Assembly: GCF_000350225.1 (NCBI RefSeq)
Contig: NW_005179234.1
Span: 34,513-98,512, forward strand
Length of the DNA: 64,000 bases
Direction of reading: 5' to 3'
From: Chondrus crispus
Taxonomy: Eukaryota; Rhodophyta; Florideophyceae; Gigartinales; Gigartinaceae
Shown one piece after another: positions 1 through 9,644 of the stretch. How positions within the stretch are numbered: the first letter of the stretch is position 1; each line of letters begins with the position of its first letter. The position numbers and the translations under genes were made by a program. Under the pieces are notes generated by a model. It worked only from the letters and a program-made list of their open reading frames with translations. It did not search any database and was not told the origin of the DNA.

Positions 1-591
1 CGGGTGCGGCGATTGCTGCGCCTGCACGCGGAGCTGCTGATGCTGCTGCCGCTTTTGCTGCTGCTGCTGCTCCTGCTGCTGCTGCTGGCGATGGTTTACA
101 TATGAATGCATGTTCTGCAGGTGCAGCTGCGTGAAAAAAGGGTCAGCCGTATCAAATCCGAACGAGTTCTGCGGGACGGCAGCCATACTCTCATACCCAG
201 GGAGCTTTCCCATCCTGCCCTGGGGGTGTTGAGGGAAGTTCGGGTGCCCCCCTCCTCGTTCGGGGACATGGAACGCTGCGGGAGGTACGGGGAGTTGTTG
301 CTGGAGCGCGCTCTGCTTGGCGGCCTGCTGGCCCGCGACGGCTGCGGCCGAGCGCGGGTGGTCGGTTCTGCGCGAGTGAACGCGCTCGTGCGAGGCCATG
401 CAGCTCTTCCACTTGAACTTCTTGCGGCAGTCCGGGCACTCGTACGGTTTCTCGCCCGTGTGCAAGCGCATGTGGGCCTTGAGGTTGGACTTGCGCGAGA
501 AGGTCTTCTGGCAGCCGTCGACCTGACACGCGTGCATTTTGACGGCGGTCGGGGCCACCTTTGGCGCGCTCGGCGGCGGCGCGGGAGGCAT
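1..591 (-). CDS. C2H2 zinc-finger protein, 3' end cut by window edge
   Basis: Probable nuclear DNA-binding transcription factor. In this frame the minus strand has two classical fingers: finger 1 starts at Cys22 as C-x4-C-x12-H-x3-H and finger 2 is C-x2-C-x12-H-x3-H, joined by the canonical TGEKPYE linker. A short Pro/Ala-rich segment precedes the fingers. After them come a Gln/Ala stretch, a region without recognised domains, and a poly-Gln tract running to the window edge, so the C-terminus is missing. I chose the ATG at 589-591 because it is the nearest Met before finger 1. The frame stays open well upstream without an obvious Met, so a longer or spliced N-terminus is possible. It is divergent from the BASS carrier gene. 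Longer ORFs in other frames here are shadows. Target genes cannot be told from sequence. Confidence 0.8.
   Translation of the reverse strand, partial: MPPAPPPSAPKVAPTAVKMHACQVDGCQKTFSRKSNLKAHMRLHTGEKPYECPDCRKKFKWKSCMASHERVHSRRTDHPRSAAAVAGQQAAKQSALQQQLPVPPAAFHVPERGGGHPNFPQHPQGRMGKLPGYESMAAVPQNSFGFDTADPFFTQLHLQNMHSYVNHRQQQQQEQQQQQKRQQHQQLRVQAQQSPHP
31..88. repeat. Imperfect CTG/CAG triplet repeat
   Basis: Run of CTG triplets with a few interruptions. On the minus strand it is in frame as CAG and encodes the poly-Gln tract of the zinc-finger protein. Length variation between strains would be expected. Confidence 0.8.
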
Positions 592-1047
592 GGCGGGCGC
601 GGTTGAGGGGGTGATCTGGTAAGGACGGGGGGGAGGGGAGGTGAAAGTGATGATGGGAGGGTAGTCTCTCCCTGGAATGGCGGGTGCGGCATGACTATTT
701 GAGGTGGGGTTTGCCTTCGCGACTTTTACTCGACCGCAGCAGAGTCGTTCGGTCCCTCCTCCCCTTTCTGGTAATGACGCAAATAGCTCTGAATTCAACG
801 CAGAATACGACAAAATTAAATACACGTGGCGAGTGCTGTCCTAATAATTCATCAAAAGCTCCCTGCCCCATGATACATTTTACGTGCTCATGTCAGATCT
901 GGTGCGGCATCATCACCATTACCTCGCATTGTCGCTCTGACCATCCCCACACCCAGGTCACCTGCTCGCTCACCACTAACAACCTTCCTCGAAACCCCCC
1001 TCCCCCTCCCCACCAAAAACAGAGTATCCCCCATCCACGTACGTCAC

Positions 1048-2292
1048 ATGGTCTGCACCCGAGACCGCCCCCTCGCCTTTATACCCACAGCCCCTTCACT
1101 CACATGTCTACGACCAGCCGCCTTCGCGGCACCACGGCACTCATCGTCGACGTGCTGTCCCAATTCCCGAGTCTCGAGAAGGACTAGAGTAGCCCCTTTA
1201 CCGCGTCTATCCCGAATCCGTCAACGACCCCACCCGCGAAGTCCCTATAAACCCCCACACGCCTCCCTGCAATCCCTCGCCACCCGACTGCCCCGCCTCA
1301 TCGACGCCTTAACCGCTCTCTTCCCAGTCTGGGTTGCCTCTGGCGCGCTCCTAGCCTACCTCCACCCCCCCGCTCTACTCTGGTTTTCCTCCTCATGCAT
1401 AGTCCCCGTTCTCGCCCTCATCATGCTGGGCATGGGCCTGACCATCTCCCCCTCCGCCTTTCTGGCGATCGCCTCCACCCCCCGCCAAGTCTTCCTCGGC
1501 GCCATCGCGCAGTACGGCCTCATGCCGTTTCTTGCCCGCTTTCTCGCGGGCGCCTTCGCGCTTCCCTCCCCCCTCGCCGCCGGCCTCATCCTCGTCGGCG
1601 TGTGCCCGGGCGGCGCAGCCAGCAACTTGGTGTGCCTGATCGCCCAGGCCGACGTCGCGCTTTCCGTCGTCCTCACCCTCGTGTCCACTCTCCTCTCCGT
1701 CGCCCTCGTCCCGCTCCTCATGGAGCTCCTCGCCGGCACCCTCGTCCCCGTCTCCGCGTACGCCCTCTTCCTCAGCACGGCCCAAGTCGTCATCGCCCCG
1801 CTTGTCGCAGGCGCCGTTCTGAAGCGCTCCTTCCCGCGCGCAGTGGACAAAGTTGTCCGCGTGCTGCCGCTCGTGTCCGTCATTGGCGTCACCCTGATCT
1901 GCGGCGGCGTCGTCGCTGCCAGCGCGGGATTGCTAGCAGACGTCGGGCCACGCTTGGTCGGCGCTGTGGCGTGCATGCACGCGACGGGCGGGATCTTGGG
2001 GTACATAATTGCGCGCGTGTTTCGGTTGCCGGTGAAGAGCGCGAGAACGGTTAGCATTGAGGTGATGATGCAGAACTCGAGCTTGGCTGTATCGCTGGCG
2101 AATACCCATTTTGCGAATCCGCTCACAGCTCTACCAGGAGCTATCAGCGCGACTATGCATTCGGTTTTTGGGTCGTTTTTGGCGGGTGCTTGGAGGCTTA
2201 TGGATCGATGGCAGGAGAAAAGGAAGGTAGAGGAGACGGGACGTCAACCTCCGTTACAGGAGGCAGATGCCTACCGGATTATCGAAGAGTAG
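1048..2292 (+). CDS. BASS-family (bile acid:sodium symporter-like) carrier, probably plastid
   Basis: Multi-pass carrier of the BASS/SBF family, which in plants and algae includes sodium-coupled pyruvate and other organic-anion carriers of the plastid envelope. The protein from about residue 85 has eight or nine hydrophobic segments. The family signature G-x-A-S-N-L-V near residue 190 is followed by AQADVALSVVLTL, and a second conserved stretch MMQNSSLAVSLA lies near residue 335. The first roughly 80 residues are Ser/Arg/Pro-rich and resemble a transit peptide. The start is uncertain: a TATA-like motif lies 30 bases inside this frame, another ATG at 1104 opens a short frame that stops at 1187, and the next in-frame Met is already inside a membrane segment. 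A missed 5' exon or a frame error is therefore possible. Substrate is unknown; plastid location is inferred. Confidence 0.75.
   Translation: MVCTRDRPLAFIPTAPSLTCLRPAAFAAPRHSSSTCCPNSRVSRRTRVAPLPRLSRIRQRPHPRSPYKPPHASLQSLATRLPRLIDALTALFPVWVASGALLAYLHPPALLWFSSSCIVPVLALIMLGMGLTISPSAFLAIASTPRQVFLGAIAQYGLMPFLARFLAGAFALPSPLAAGLILVGVCPGGAASNLVCLIAQADVALSVVLTLVSTLLSVALVPLLMELLAGTLVPVSAYALFLSTAQVVIAPLVAGAVLKRSFPRAVDKVVRVLPLVSVIGVTLICGGVVAASAGLLADVGPRLVGAVACMHATGGILGYIIARVFRLPVKSARTVSIEVMMQNSSLAVSLANTHFANPLTALPGAISATMHSVFGSFLAGAWRLMDRWQEKRKVEETGRQPPLQEADAYRIIEE
1078..1085 (+). promoter_or_regulatory. TATA-like motif inside the annotated 5' end of the carrier gene
   Basis: TTTATACC about 20 bases before the ATG at 1104. 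If it is functional, transcripts would begin after the ATG at 1048, so the carrier's N-terminus would need revision. Confidence 0.25.
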
Positions 2293-2641
2293 AGGGGCAG
2301 ACTTCACCGAGATTTAATTTGAACACGGAGCATCGAAGAAGCCATGTTGCTTGCCGACCAGGAACTGTCTCCTCTAAAAAATCGGTTCTCTAATTTGAAC
2401 CCGTTCCAATCAGTGGTGCTTTCTTCGACCTTGCCGTTAAGGGTTATGTCATTGCGTTCGGTGCGGCGTGGTATTGTGGGACTGCTCTGTTGAAAAGTTG
2501 ATGATCCTCAAACGATACGTGTCTCTCGGGTTTCCCTTGAGTTTATAGGTGCAGCCAAATGGCGAGCATAAGTAGGACCAGCTAATGTTACGGCTGAGGA
2601 ATCTACCAGGGAGCACACCACTGTGATTCGAGAGGAGAGCA

Positions 2642-3940
2642 ATGGATGCAGATGCCACGCGCCATGCGCGGCAGTCAAGCAACGCTTTTCCTGATTGGAG
2701 GCCATCATCTCCGTTTGCGCAAACTGAACCTCCCCCAGCCACAACGAGGAGAACAAGGAAGAGTCACCGTTCTCGTGTTGGGAATGCACAGAATAGGGTT
2801 TCGCCACGTCCTCCTCCGCATCGACGGTATCTGCCATTGAGGCGACCTCTCGCACTGCTGCTGCGAATTTTGGCGAAGAAGCGCATCATAGGCCTCGTAA
2901 ATTTAACTGTCTTCATCATTCTGTCCTGGCAAACGGTGAGTATCATCAATATGGGAGGCGATGTCGATCTCCCTAGCAAAATTCTTGACTCTATGAGGAT
3001 GGACGAGCTCCCGTACCCCTTGAATATCGTTGTACAAGTCCATCGCAAAAACATCACCCATGCGCCCTTTAAAGGAAAGTTTAATAATCCTGGCTATGCC
3101 AAAGTTCGGGAAGGCACCTTTCGGAACAAATACCCTTCCACGGAGATGCAAGGGATGGGTACTTTTGACAACATTTTTGTTATAACTAATGACCATTGCG
3201 AGGAGCAGTGGCAGGAATTTCAAAGAACAGCAAACAAAGTTCCCCTGCAATATAGTAGGTGGTTGCAGATGGGATTCAGGCATGTGTCTTTATCGGACCC
3301 GCCAATACCCCTTGCACCTGGAGCTATGATGGATAAGACGACTGGGAAGAAGCTCAGCAGTTCAAATCTACGGCGACAAATAGCTTATCTCGAAGCGCAC
3401 CGTCATTTGTGGAAATACATTGTCGAAACCGGTAGGCAACGTGTATTAATTTTGGACGATACCGTCTTCCCAAACGACAGATTGCGTCGAAGCCTTCCAT
3501 CAGTGCTCACAAACGTCGACCAGGAGTCTGTTGCAAGGCAAACAAAGTGGCACTTCATGTTTCTCAGACGGCAGAAGCGAGATATCACGCAAAAAGAACA
3601 GATGTGGACAATGAACTCTGTATTCAATCATGCTGTCGTGCATGCTAACGTTTCTTACGGCGTAGGGGCTTACGTCCTGTCTATTGACGGAGCGCGGTTC
3701 CTTGTTGATCACGTCAAGCACTACCGCGCACCTCTCGACGTTGAGATTGGATTGCTTCAGACTGAATTCCCGAACGATTTTGTGGCCCTAAGTGCGTGTA
3801 ACAACGATTCACCAGTCCCTCTGTGTCCGGAAACAGTAAGTGACATCAGCACTTCGCGCACGAAGCGCTTGGCAGATTGTGCATGGCGCCGCCTGCAAGA
3901 GAAGCGAATAGCGAGCAAGTTTCAATCCTATTTTCAGTAA
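2642..3940 (+). CDS. Type II membrane protein, GT25-like glycosyltransferase
   Basis: The 432-residue protein has an Arg/Pro-rich cytosolic N-terminus, one membrane anchor at about residues 83-103, and a luminal domain: Golgi type II topology. The luminal part resembles glycosyltransferase family 25 (collagen galactosyltransferase / LPS transferase fold). It has a segment starting FDNIFVITN, where the family carries its 'V-I-N-L-D' strand. It also has QIAYLEAHRHLWKYIV followed by RVLILDDTVF, matching the family pattern 'S-H-x-x-x-W ... ALILEDD', and YGVGAYVLSIDGARFL, matching 'AYLISRxGAxKL'. One expected acidic residue of the ED/DD motif is kept as LDD. Several N-x-S/T sites occur. Donor sugar and acceptor are unknown. 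The family assignment rests on motif memory, not a search. Confidence 0.6.
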   Translation: MDADATRHARQSSNAFPDWRPSSPFAQTEPPPATTRRTRKSHRSRVGNAQNRVSPRPPPHRRYLPLRRPLALLLRILAKKRIIGLVNLTVFIILSWQTVSIINMGGDVDLPSKILDSMRMDELPYPLNIVVQVHRKNITHAPFKGKFNNPGYAKVREGTFRNKYPSTEMQGMGTFDNIFVITNDHCEEQWQEFQRTANKVPLQYSRWLQMGFRHVSLSDPPIPLAPGAMMDKTTGKKLSSSNLRRQIAYLEAHRHLWKYIVETGRQRVLILDDTVFPNDRLRRSLPSVLTNVDQESVARQTKWHFMFLRRQKRDITQKEQMWTMNSVFNHAVVHANVSYGVGAYVLSIDGARFLVDHVKHYRAPLDVEIGLLQTEFPNDFVALSACNNDSPVPLCPETVSDISTSRTKRLADCAWRRLQEKRIASKFQSYFQ

Positions 3941-4086
3941 AACTGTAGTTGTGACCGCAGCCTGGCCTAAGTAATGTCTACGCAAGTACCGTGTTATTCT
4001 GGTAACACCCTTGCGTCGCGTTCAAGAGCCAGTTTTATTTGAAAGACTCCATGTCGTACACGTCTTGGAAAATACCTTTGTATTCG

Positions 4087-4521
4087 CTATCGGAATTGAC
4101 GCCACCGCAGGCCCGTTACTTCTCTTAAACCTCTTAAAGGCTTAGGAGCTTGTATGGATACTGCTTTTCTGATGCTTTTTGCATACAGCCTGCGTTCTTG
4201 TGTCCATAAGTGCTTGTCAAGGCGGCCGGTGGCAACCAGTTCGTCAAATTGAGCCCCAGTCTGACATCCAAATATGCCATCTCTTCGCCTTGACTTCTTT
4301 TTGTTTCCAACGGTTGATGGATCCCTCCTACACCGATCCCGCCTTCTCGACCTAGCATCATATGGCTGATTTTCCTGCTGGCCCTGCACGTCCTGTGAAA
4401 CCCTCAAAGTGCTCTTTAACCGCGGATCTCCATGAGGGCTGAGGAGATCCGCTCCTTGACCACGTCTGGTACTATCTACCCTGGAAACCGGACTTGAATT
4501 GCTGAAGCCTCTTCGGATCGT
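4087..4521 (-). other. Open frame that may be the displaced C-terminal part of the Ser-rich protein
   Basis: This minus-strand frame is open from just after a TAG at 4522-4524 to the stop at 4087 and overlaps the end of the 341-residue frame by about 45 bases. It has no ATG near its start. It encodes a basic C-terminal tail with the look of real protein, for instance a segment beginning GIFGCQTGAQFDELV and ending in an Arg-rich stretch. No clear intron boundaries were found in the overlap. A frameshift (natural or sequencing) or a tiny intron would join the two frames. Confidence 0.35.
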
Positions 4522-5501
4522 CTAGACCGAATCTTCCTGAGTGTACTGTTCCCCTCTCCGATAGATATTCCCTTTTGTGCCAATGAGTGCGACGAAAGCG
4601 GGGTACGTGATTTCATATCACTGGATGCAGGAGTCTTTGAAGCTGGTAAGTCCTGTTTCATCCCAATCGATAACTCAAACGCACGTTCTGAGCTCGACAA
4701 ACAAGACGAAAAAGGAGCAGATTCTCTACTCGATCTCTTGACCAAGACCGAAGAATCACGTAGGAGTCGCTGAGATCTAGTACCCGCCGTCTGTTTCTGC
4801 GGGACACGGGAGCGCAGCTGTTCCGAATGCTCGCCAGAGTGTTGGCGCAAATCTAGCTCGCTTTGAGAACGGTTCAGATTTCCAATAACCTCTGTTGTCG
4901 GGACATAACCACTTAGCCCAGGGCTTCCGCTTGATATCTTTGCATGAATAGCGTCATTCGCGTTGTTCTCCTGCTGGTCACTTTCAGAGGTCTCTTTGCC
5001 CTTGGCGCCTGGGGTATTGTCTGTACAAGCTGGTAGATTTGTTCTGCCGGAGAGAAGGTGACCTCGAGGTTGGGAGCAGGAATCAGTACCTTGGCTTGAT
5101 GATGGTATCGGTAACAGCTCGAGTTTTTGCCGTTGAGGCCAGAGTGTCTCATTCTTTGATTCAAGATCTCTCTGAGTATTGCATGATGCTTTCAAGGATT
5201 TCTGGTGCCTGATGTCCGTTTCGAGAGACGGCGAGGGCGCATTTGCAAAGGACGTTTTATGAAGGGGTGATGAATGAGAAAAATCGAGTGCCCTGCTGCT
5301 TGGCATTTCCGGCGATGTGGCAGGAGCACGAATTGCATCAAAGGCAAGCGCAATTAAATCACAAGGTCTGTCCAAGGTGCTGAGAAGCCCGTCCCGCAAG
5401 GGAAACCCATCGCGATGTCGGAATGCTTCTGAGGAGCGGTGGTCGCGGTGGGGTGGGCTGATCAGCTTGTTGACCGCACGCTTTTCATGACAATAGGACA
5501 T
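4476..5501 (-). CDS. Hypothetical Ser-rich protein
   Basis: 341-residue frame, starting at a clear ATG, that I do not recognise. It is hydrophilic, Ser/Gln/Arg-rich, without membrane segments, signal peptide or predicted fold, and is probably largely disordered. A Cys/His-containing N-terminus is followed by low-complexity sequence. It is the first coding-looking frame right of the GT25-like gene and is convergent with it. The frame stops at 4476, but an overlapping minus-strand frame continues the same kind of composition to 4087 (see next entry). The true product may therefore be about 480 residues, produced by a splice or broken by a one-base frameshift. Confidence 0.5.
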   Translation of the reverse strand: MSYCHEKRAVNKLISPPHRDHRSSEAFRHRDGFPLRDGLLSTLDRPCDLIALAFDAIRAPATSPEMPSSRALDFSHSSPLHKTSFANAPSPSLETDIRHQKSLKASCNTQRDLESKNETLWPQRQKLELLPIPSSSQGTDSCSQPRGHLLSGRTNLPACTDNTPGAKGKETSESDQQENNANDAIHAKISSGSPGLSGYVPTTEVIGNLNRSQSELDLRQHSGEHSEQLRSRVPQKQTAGTRSQRLLRDSSVLVKRSSRESAPFSSCLSSSERAFELSIGMKQDLPASKTPASSDMKSRTPLSSHSLAQKGISIGEGNSTLRKIRSRRSEEASAIQVRFPG

Positions 5502-6123
5502 CTCTCCGTAGAACGTACCGGGAACATGTGGGGCAAAGGGGAGCGACTTTAGAGTTACCTCCCGTCCTCACCGACTGGCGTGACAGTGAGGCAGTTGAGA
5601 GGGTTCGGAGGTCCGTATTTAAGAGGAATATGGTCGCAGTCTTTGGTGACTCGGAAAGAAGTCTTTGAGTTTGCTTTGTTACGTAGCCTGCAGACGGCTT
5701 ACTAAGAGCGTATGCTTGTGGAAAGGGAATGCCTCTCTCCCCAAACAGAAATATGCGTGATAAGGCCTCTGTGGTTTCGGCAACAAAGGCGTCATAGGGT
5801 TTCTGTACCTTTCGAAGGGTACAGTATGTGACGGATCAAAGGCTAGACTTTTTTAATTTAATCTTCTTCTTTAATTTCTGAAGAAAACTCCTACTCGATG
5901 CCAAATGACCCAGCCCTCGCCCATCGGCGTAGCTCCGAAGTTCGGAGTGTCGTTCGGAGTCCGAACGACACTAACCACAACGCTCTCAGCCGTTTCCCTC
6001 CGAGGGCGCCCCCGCAGAGTACAGGTTGTTATGTACTAGGTGGCACACTGCTTTTTATCCATCTTAAGTGCTCTCCAGGGAGCCAGTCGAAGGACCTGCC
6101 ATCATTTCCCAATTTGTGGCAGA
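5502..6123. other. Divergent intergenic region with hairpin
   Basis: Non-coding stretch between the Ser-rich protein and the ABC-class ATPase genes. It carries an inverted repeat at 5947-5971 and, near 5806-5823, a short copy of the GTACC-TTCGAA-GGGTAC palindrome family also seen at 26.2 and 33.3 kb. No gene is supported. Confidence 0.5.
5947..5971. repeat. Inverted repeat (11 bp arms, 3 bp loop)
   Basis: Arms GTGTCGTTCGG and CCGAACGACAC are perfectly complementary around AGT. It lies upstream of the ATPase gene, so it could be a regulatory palindrome or a repeat remnant. Confidence 0.7.
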
Positions 6124-8073
6124 ATGGCTCCGTATTCCAACCGTGGAAGCGACAGCCACCGAGGGAGCGGGGGGTACGGGCGCGGTGGTCGAGGGAGAGG
6201 GCGAGGGGCATACTACGCGAACAAGTACGGTCGCGGTCGCGGTCGTGGGGGCGGCGGACAGAGTGACAATGGTCCCGGACAGGGTGGCGGCTCTCGGCGA
6301 GATCCTCAACAATTTCAGTCGCAAGGTGGGCGTGAGGAGCTTGCACAATTGCTCCACCAAATGAGTGGAGGTTCGTATCCGAGGTACAAAGACTTAATTG
6401 GAAAATGGGGCTTGATGGATGCCACAACCCTATTTTTTGATCGCATTCAATCCGATCCATACGCCCCTCCAAGCCGTGCACGTTTGCGTGTTGAACTATC
6501 TTCCTCAGGATTTGACACTGATTTATACTCTTCGCGAATCCGTCAGACTGCATTCTGCGACTTCCTAACTCGAAAGTTTTGGCGCGTCACTCATGACGCA
6601 CACATGGACCGCACAACCGGCGGTGGAGGTTGGAGCGGCCCGAAAGGCGGGAATTTAAACATCGACAAGCCTAGCCAGCATGTACTTGAGCGTACATCAT
6701 GTCTGATTGTCGATGATTGCTTTATCGAAATGCGCTTTACAGTCAACCTTCCGGCAAGGGGAAGAACTATTCAGGGTCAGGAAGCAGCTTCAATATTGAC
6801 CGAACGGCTACCAAATGTTGTTGCAGAAGTGTTGTTTGCACAAAGCGAAGATTCACAGAAACTTCTTCAACATGTGACTTCTATCGAAGATCAGGAATTC
6901 ACCCGAAACGTTTCGTTGGGAGAACACGGTTTAGTAGCGTTTGTGTGCAATGGAGCTGTTCTCCCGAGAAGTTCTGGAGCGGATGACGAACCTATGGACG
7001 AGTCTGCAGCAGTTCCATTTGAATCACCTGAGAGCTTGTTCTGTGAAATTGAGCTCCCTAGTGGAAAAAAAGTGCAAGGTATGGGCATCAAGCCAGGAAT
7101 ATCTCTCATTGTAGGGGGTGGTTTCCATGGCAAATCGACGCTACTGGCAGCTCTTGAAGTGGGAATTTACAACCATATTCCAGGAGATGGCCGAGAGTTT
7201 GTTTGTTTGAATAAAACCGGAGTTTCTATTCGGGCAGAAGATGGGCGGAGTATAACTGGAGTCAATATTTCCCCATTTATAAATAATCTTCCGTTTGGGA
7301 AAAAGACAACTTCCTTTTGTACACCGGATGCATCGGGTTCTACTTCTCAAGCAGCAAATATCATAGAAGCGCTTGAAGCAGGTGCAAAGGTCCTGCTGAC
7401 GGATGAGGATTTGGCTGCGACAAATTTTATGATGCGAGACCAGAGAATGCAGCAGTTGGTCCCATCGTCCAAGGAACCCATTACTCCCATGATTCAAAGG
7501 ATTCGATCCCTTTACGAGGAAGAAGGGGTGAGTTCTATTTTGGTCATCGGAGGTGCAGGTGACTACTTTGAAGTGAGTGATCTAGTCGTGATGATGGATT
7601 GCTACAAACCCAGAGATGTAACAAACGAGGCGAAGTCCATTGCATCAAGCTTTCCATCCGGTCTCAAGCTTTCCGATTCCCCATCAGACATCTTTAAAAC
7701 GAACAAGAAGCGTCTCATTGCTTCTGATTCGGTACAGAGAATAGCCAAGAGCGGCCGTGGAAAAATATCAGTGAGGGTCAAGGGCACAATTGAATTTGGC
7801 AGTACAGAAATCGATTTGTCTGCAATGTCCCAGATCGTGGAAACCAGTCAAACCAGAGCCATTGCAGTTGCTCTAGAGAGTATTGCAGGTATGTCCGTTC
7901 TCGATCGAGACGGAATCGGGGCGTGTGTGAGAAAGCTTATGAGCGAAGTCGACGCAACAAATCTTGATGCGATGAACTCGAGAGGAGAGAGACAGGGGAA
8001 CTACGCACGGCCTCGAGCAATTGAAATACACGGCGCATTGAGCAGACTTCGTGGTGTTGATCTTAGTCGGTAA
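6124..8073 (+). CDS. 'ABC-class' ATPase (PF09818-type) with RG-rich N-terminus
   Basis: 649-residue protein starting at MAPYSNRGSD. The frame is open upstream to 6040, but that extension is not typical coding. Residues about 5-60 are RG/RGG-rich, a common RNA-binding feature. The rest matches the 'predicted ATPase of the ABC class' family. Conserved blocks are PSRARLRVEL, the Walker A-like GGGFHGKST (Lys337) followed by LLAALEVGIYNHIPGDGRE, a Q-loop region with INNLPF, an ABC-signature-like GSTSQAANIIEALE, a Walker B-like ALLTDED-type segment (KVLLTDEDLAA), and VIGGAGDYFEVSD. Bacterial members are of unknown function. The trypanosome homologue MRB1590 binds RNA in a mitochondrial editing complex, so RNA binding with ATP hydrolysis is a reasonable inference here. 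No organelle-targeting peptide is obvious. Confidence 0.85.
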   Translation: MAPYSNRGSDSHRGSGGYGRGGRGRGRGAYYANKYGRGRGRGGGGQSDNGPGQGGGSRRDPQQFQSQGGREELAQLLHQMSGGSYPRYKDLIGKWGLMDATTLFFDRIQSDPYAPPSRARLRVELSSSGFDTDLYSSRIRQTAFCDFLTRKFWRVTHDAHMDRTTGGGGWSGPKGGNLNIDKPSQHVLERTSCLIVDDCFIEMRFTVNLPARGRTIQGQEAASILTERLPNVVAEVLFAQSEDSQKLLQHVTSIEDQEFTRNVSLGEHGLVAFVCNGAVLPRSSGADDEPMDESAAVPFESPESLFCEIELPSGKKVQGMGIKPGISLIVGGGFHGKSTLLAALEVGIYNHIPGDGREFVCLNKTGVSIRAEDGRSITGVNISPFINNLPFGKKTTSFCTPDASGSTSQAANIIEALEAGAKVLLTDEDLAATNFMMRDQRMQQLVPSSKEPITPMIQRIRSLYEEEGVSSILVIGGAGDYFEVSDLVVMMDCYKPRDVTNEAKSIASSFPSGLKLSDSPSDIFKTNKKRLIASDSVQRIAKSGRGKISVRVKGTIEFGSTEIDLSAMSQIVETSQTRAIAVALESIAGMSVLDRDGIGACVRKLMSEVDATNLDAMNSRGERQGNYARPRAIEIHGALSRLRGVDLSR

Positions 8074-9644
8074 GGCTAAAACAATGAATACATCACTAAC
8101 TTAGTGTTATTGCGTCGAAAATTTTCGGTCTCAGTTGAGGCAAAACGTCGGTCGCTTCTCTAAACACTGTAGATGGCAGACTACTTACACAACAGAGCAC
8201 CCATTGTGTCATGAGAATTTGCATTGCCCCATCTTTTGGCTATCGTAGCAAGCTGTACTTGTTCCAGCTAATTGTGCACACAGCCCTTCTCTGATTATAC
8301 TTCGACTATAAAACCGAACTCACCACTTTCCTTCTAATTGCCTCAGCCTCTCTTTTCACTTCCTATAAAAAGAATTGTGTTTATCTCACTTCCTATAAAA
8401 AGAATTGTGTTTATCCACCAGATATCGTGAATATTCGAATGCTTCGGGGCCTTCCTGGAACGTCGACTCGGTCACAGAGCCCAGAAAAATATCTTGCTTC
8501 GTTTGCTTCTGATTTTCATACAATTTGTCAATCGTTTTAATCACCAAAGGGAAAATTGAAGTCTTCTACTCATCCATGAATGATGGGCGTTTATGTCCCG
8601 TAGGGCGACCCTCAGTCCAAGTAGAAAAGCCAGTGAGCGCTCCAAGAACAGTCTGTAGAAGATCGTGATTTCGCCGCCTTTTACTTACTGGACGAAACGG
8701 TAATGCAATTCGCAATTCGTCCAAACAATACTTCCTTATAATAATTGGTATTTAATTCTTCTGATAGAAAATTCCTCTTCTAAGCACAGCTGCGGTTTTT
8801 GTAGTTCAGTAATTGAAAGGGAACACTATACCCAGACGAGATTTTCCTGATGGCAACATGCTCATGAGAATTGTCTAAACGAATACTCTGCCGCGGCGGG
8901 AGATGATGATTCGTTCACATCTGCTCATGTAGAGGTCAAGGATAAAATCTCATCTCTTGTTCCCCGGTGCAGGGTTTGGAGAAAAAGTATGCGGGAAGAG
9001 GTACAGTACACGTGTAGTGGTATTCGGGAGTATCCTCAATGTGAGTGCCGTTGTAGACAGTGTTCTCGGCGCTGCCAACAGAGGCTGTTTTTTTTTAAAA
9101 CAACGCATGCCTGATCGTGTTGGTGTGCGGCTGTGAAGTCCCTATCCGTGCCTGATGACACGTGTCCACTCATCATTGAAGTTGGTACTTTTCTATCCAT
9201 GCTGGCGTTTGTAAGAGGCGGCGTTTTCATTGGTTGCGGATTTGTAAGATCGCGTCACGTTAATGCAGCAATGCACCTCAAGACGTGAGCCTTTGAACAC
9301 TGAAGTCAGTGTGTCAAGAAGGGGATTGGGGAGTCATTGCTGGATGCATCCAAGCATGAAATATAGTAATAAATCCACATACTCCCATTTTCTTTCCATG
9401 TCGCCCAGTTTCGACAATAATTGTTGTGTTGTTGTAAGTTCCGACTCCAGCTGTTGGGCTACAAAAACCCTCTCTTCTTTTTGCCCACATCGACACCTTC
9501 CCTACATCCACCTTTTTCACCCAGAACTCCGCCTCCGCATCGCTTCGATTTTTAACGCCCTCTTCCTCTCCCACTTCTCTGCAGTAACAAGCTTTCCTTT
9601 CCAATTCCCCGCTTCGTCTACGTCCCATCTCTCTAACACAAAAT
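8074..9644. other. Intergenic region, no gene seen
   Basis: AT-richer stretch between the ATPase and Vps2 genes. It holds a 30 bp tandem duplication at 8356-8415. The pyrimidine-rich segment at about 9460-9640 is probably the promoter and 5' UTR of the Vps2 gene. Small frames here lack coding character. Confidence 0.5.
8356..8415. repeat. Perfect 30 bp tandem duplication
   Basis: Two identical adjacent copies (8356-8385, 8386-8415), each containing TATAAAA. The identity suggests a recent duplication. The TATAAAA may be chance, since no gene starts nearby. Confidence 0.9.

Noticed and set aside
96-692. 198-residue minus-strand frame and the 166-residue plus-strand frame
   Set aside because: Shadows of the zinc-finger gene, which is read in the third frame; their composition is an artefact of GC-rich sequence.
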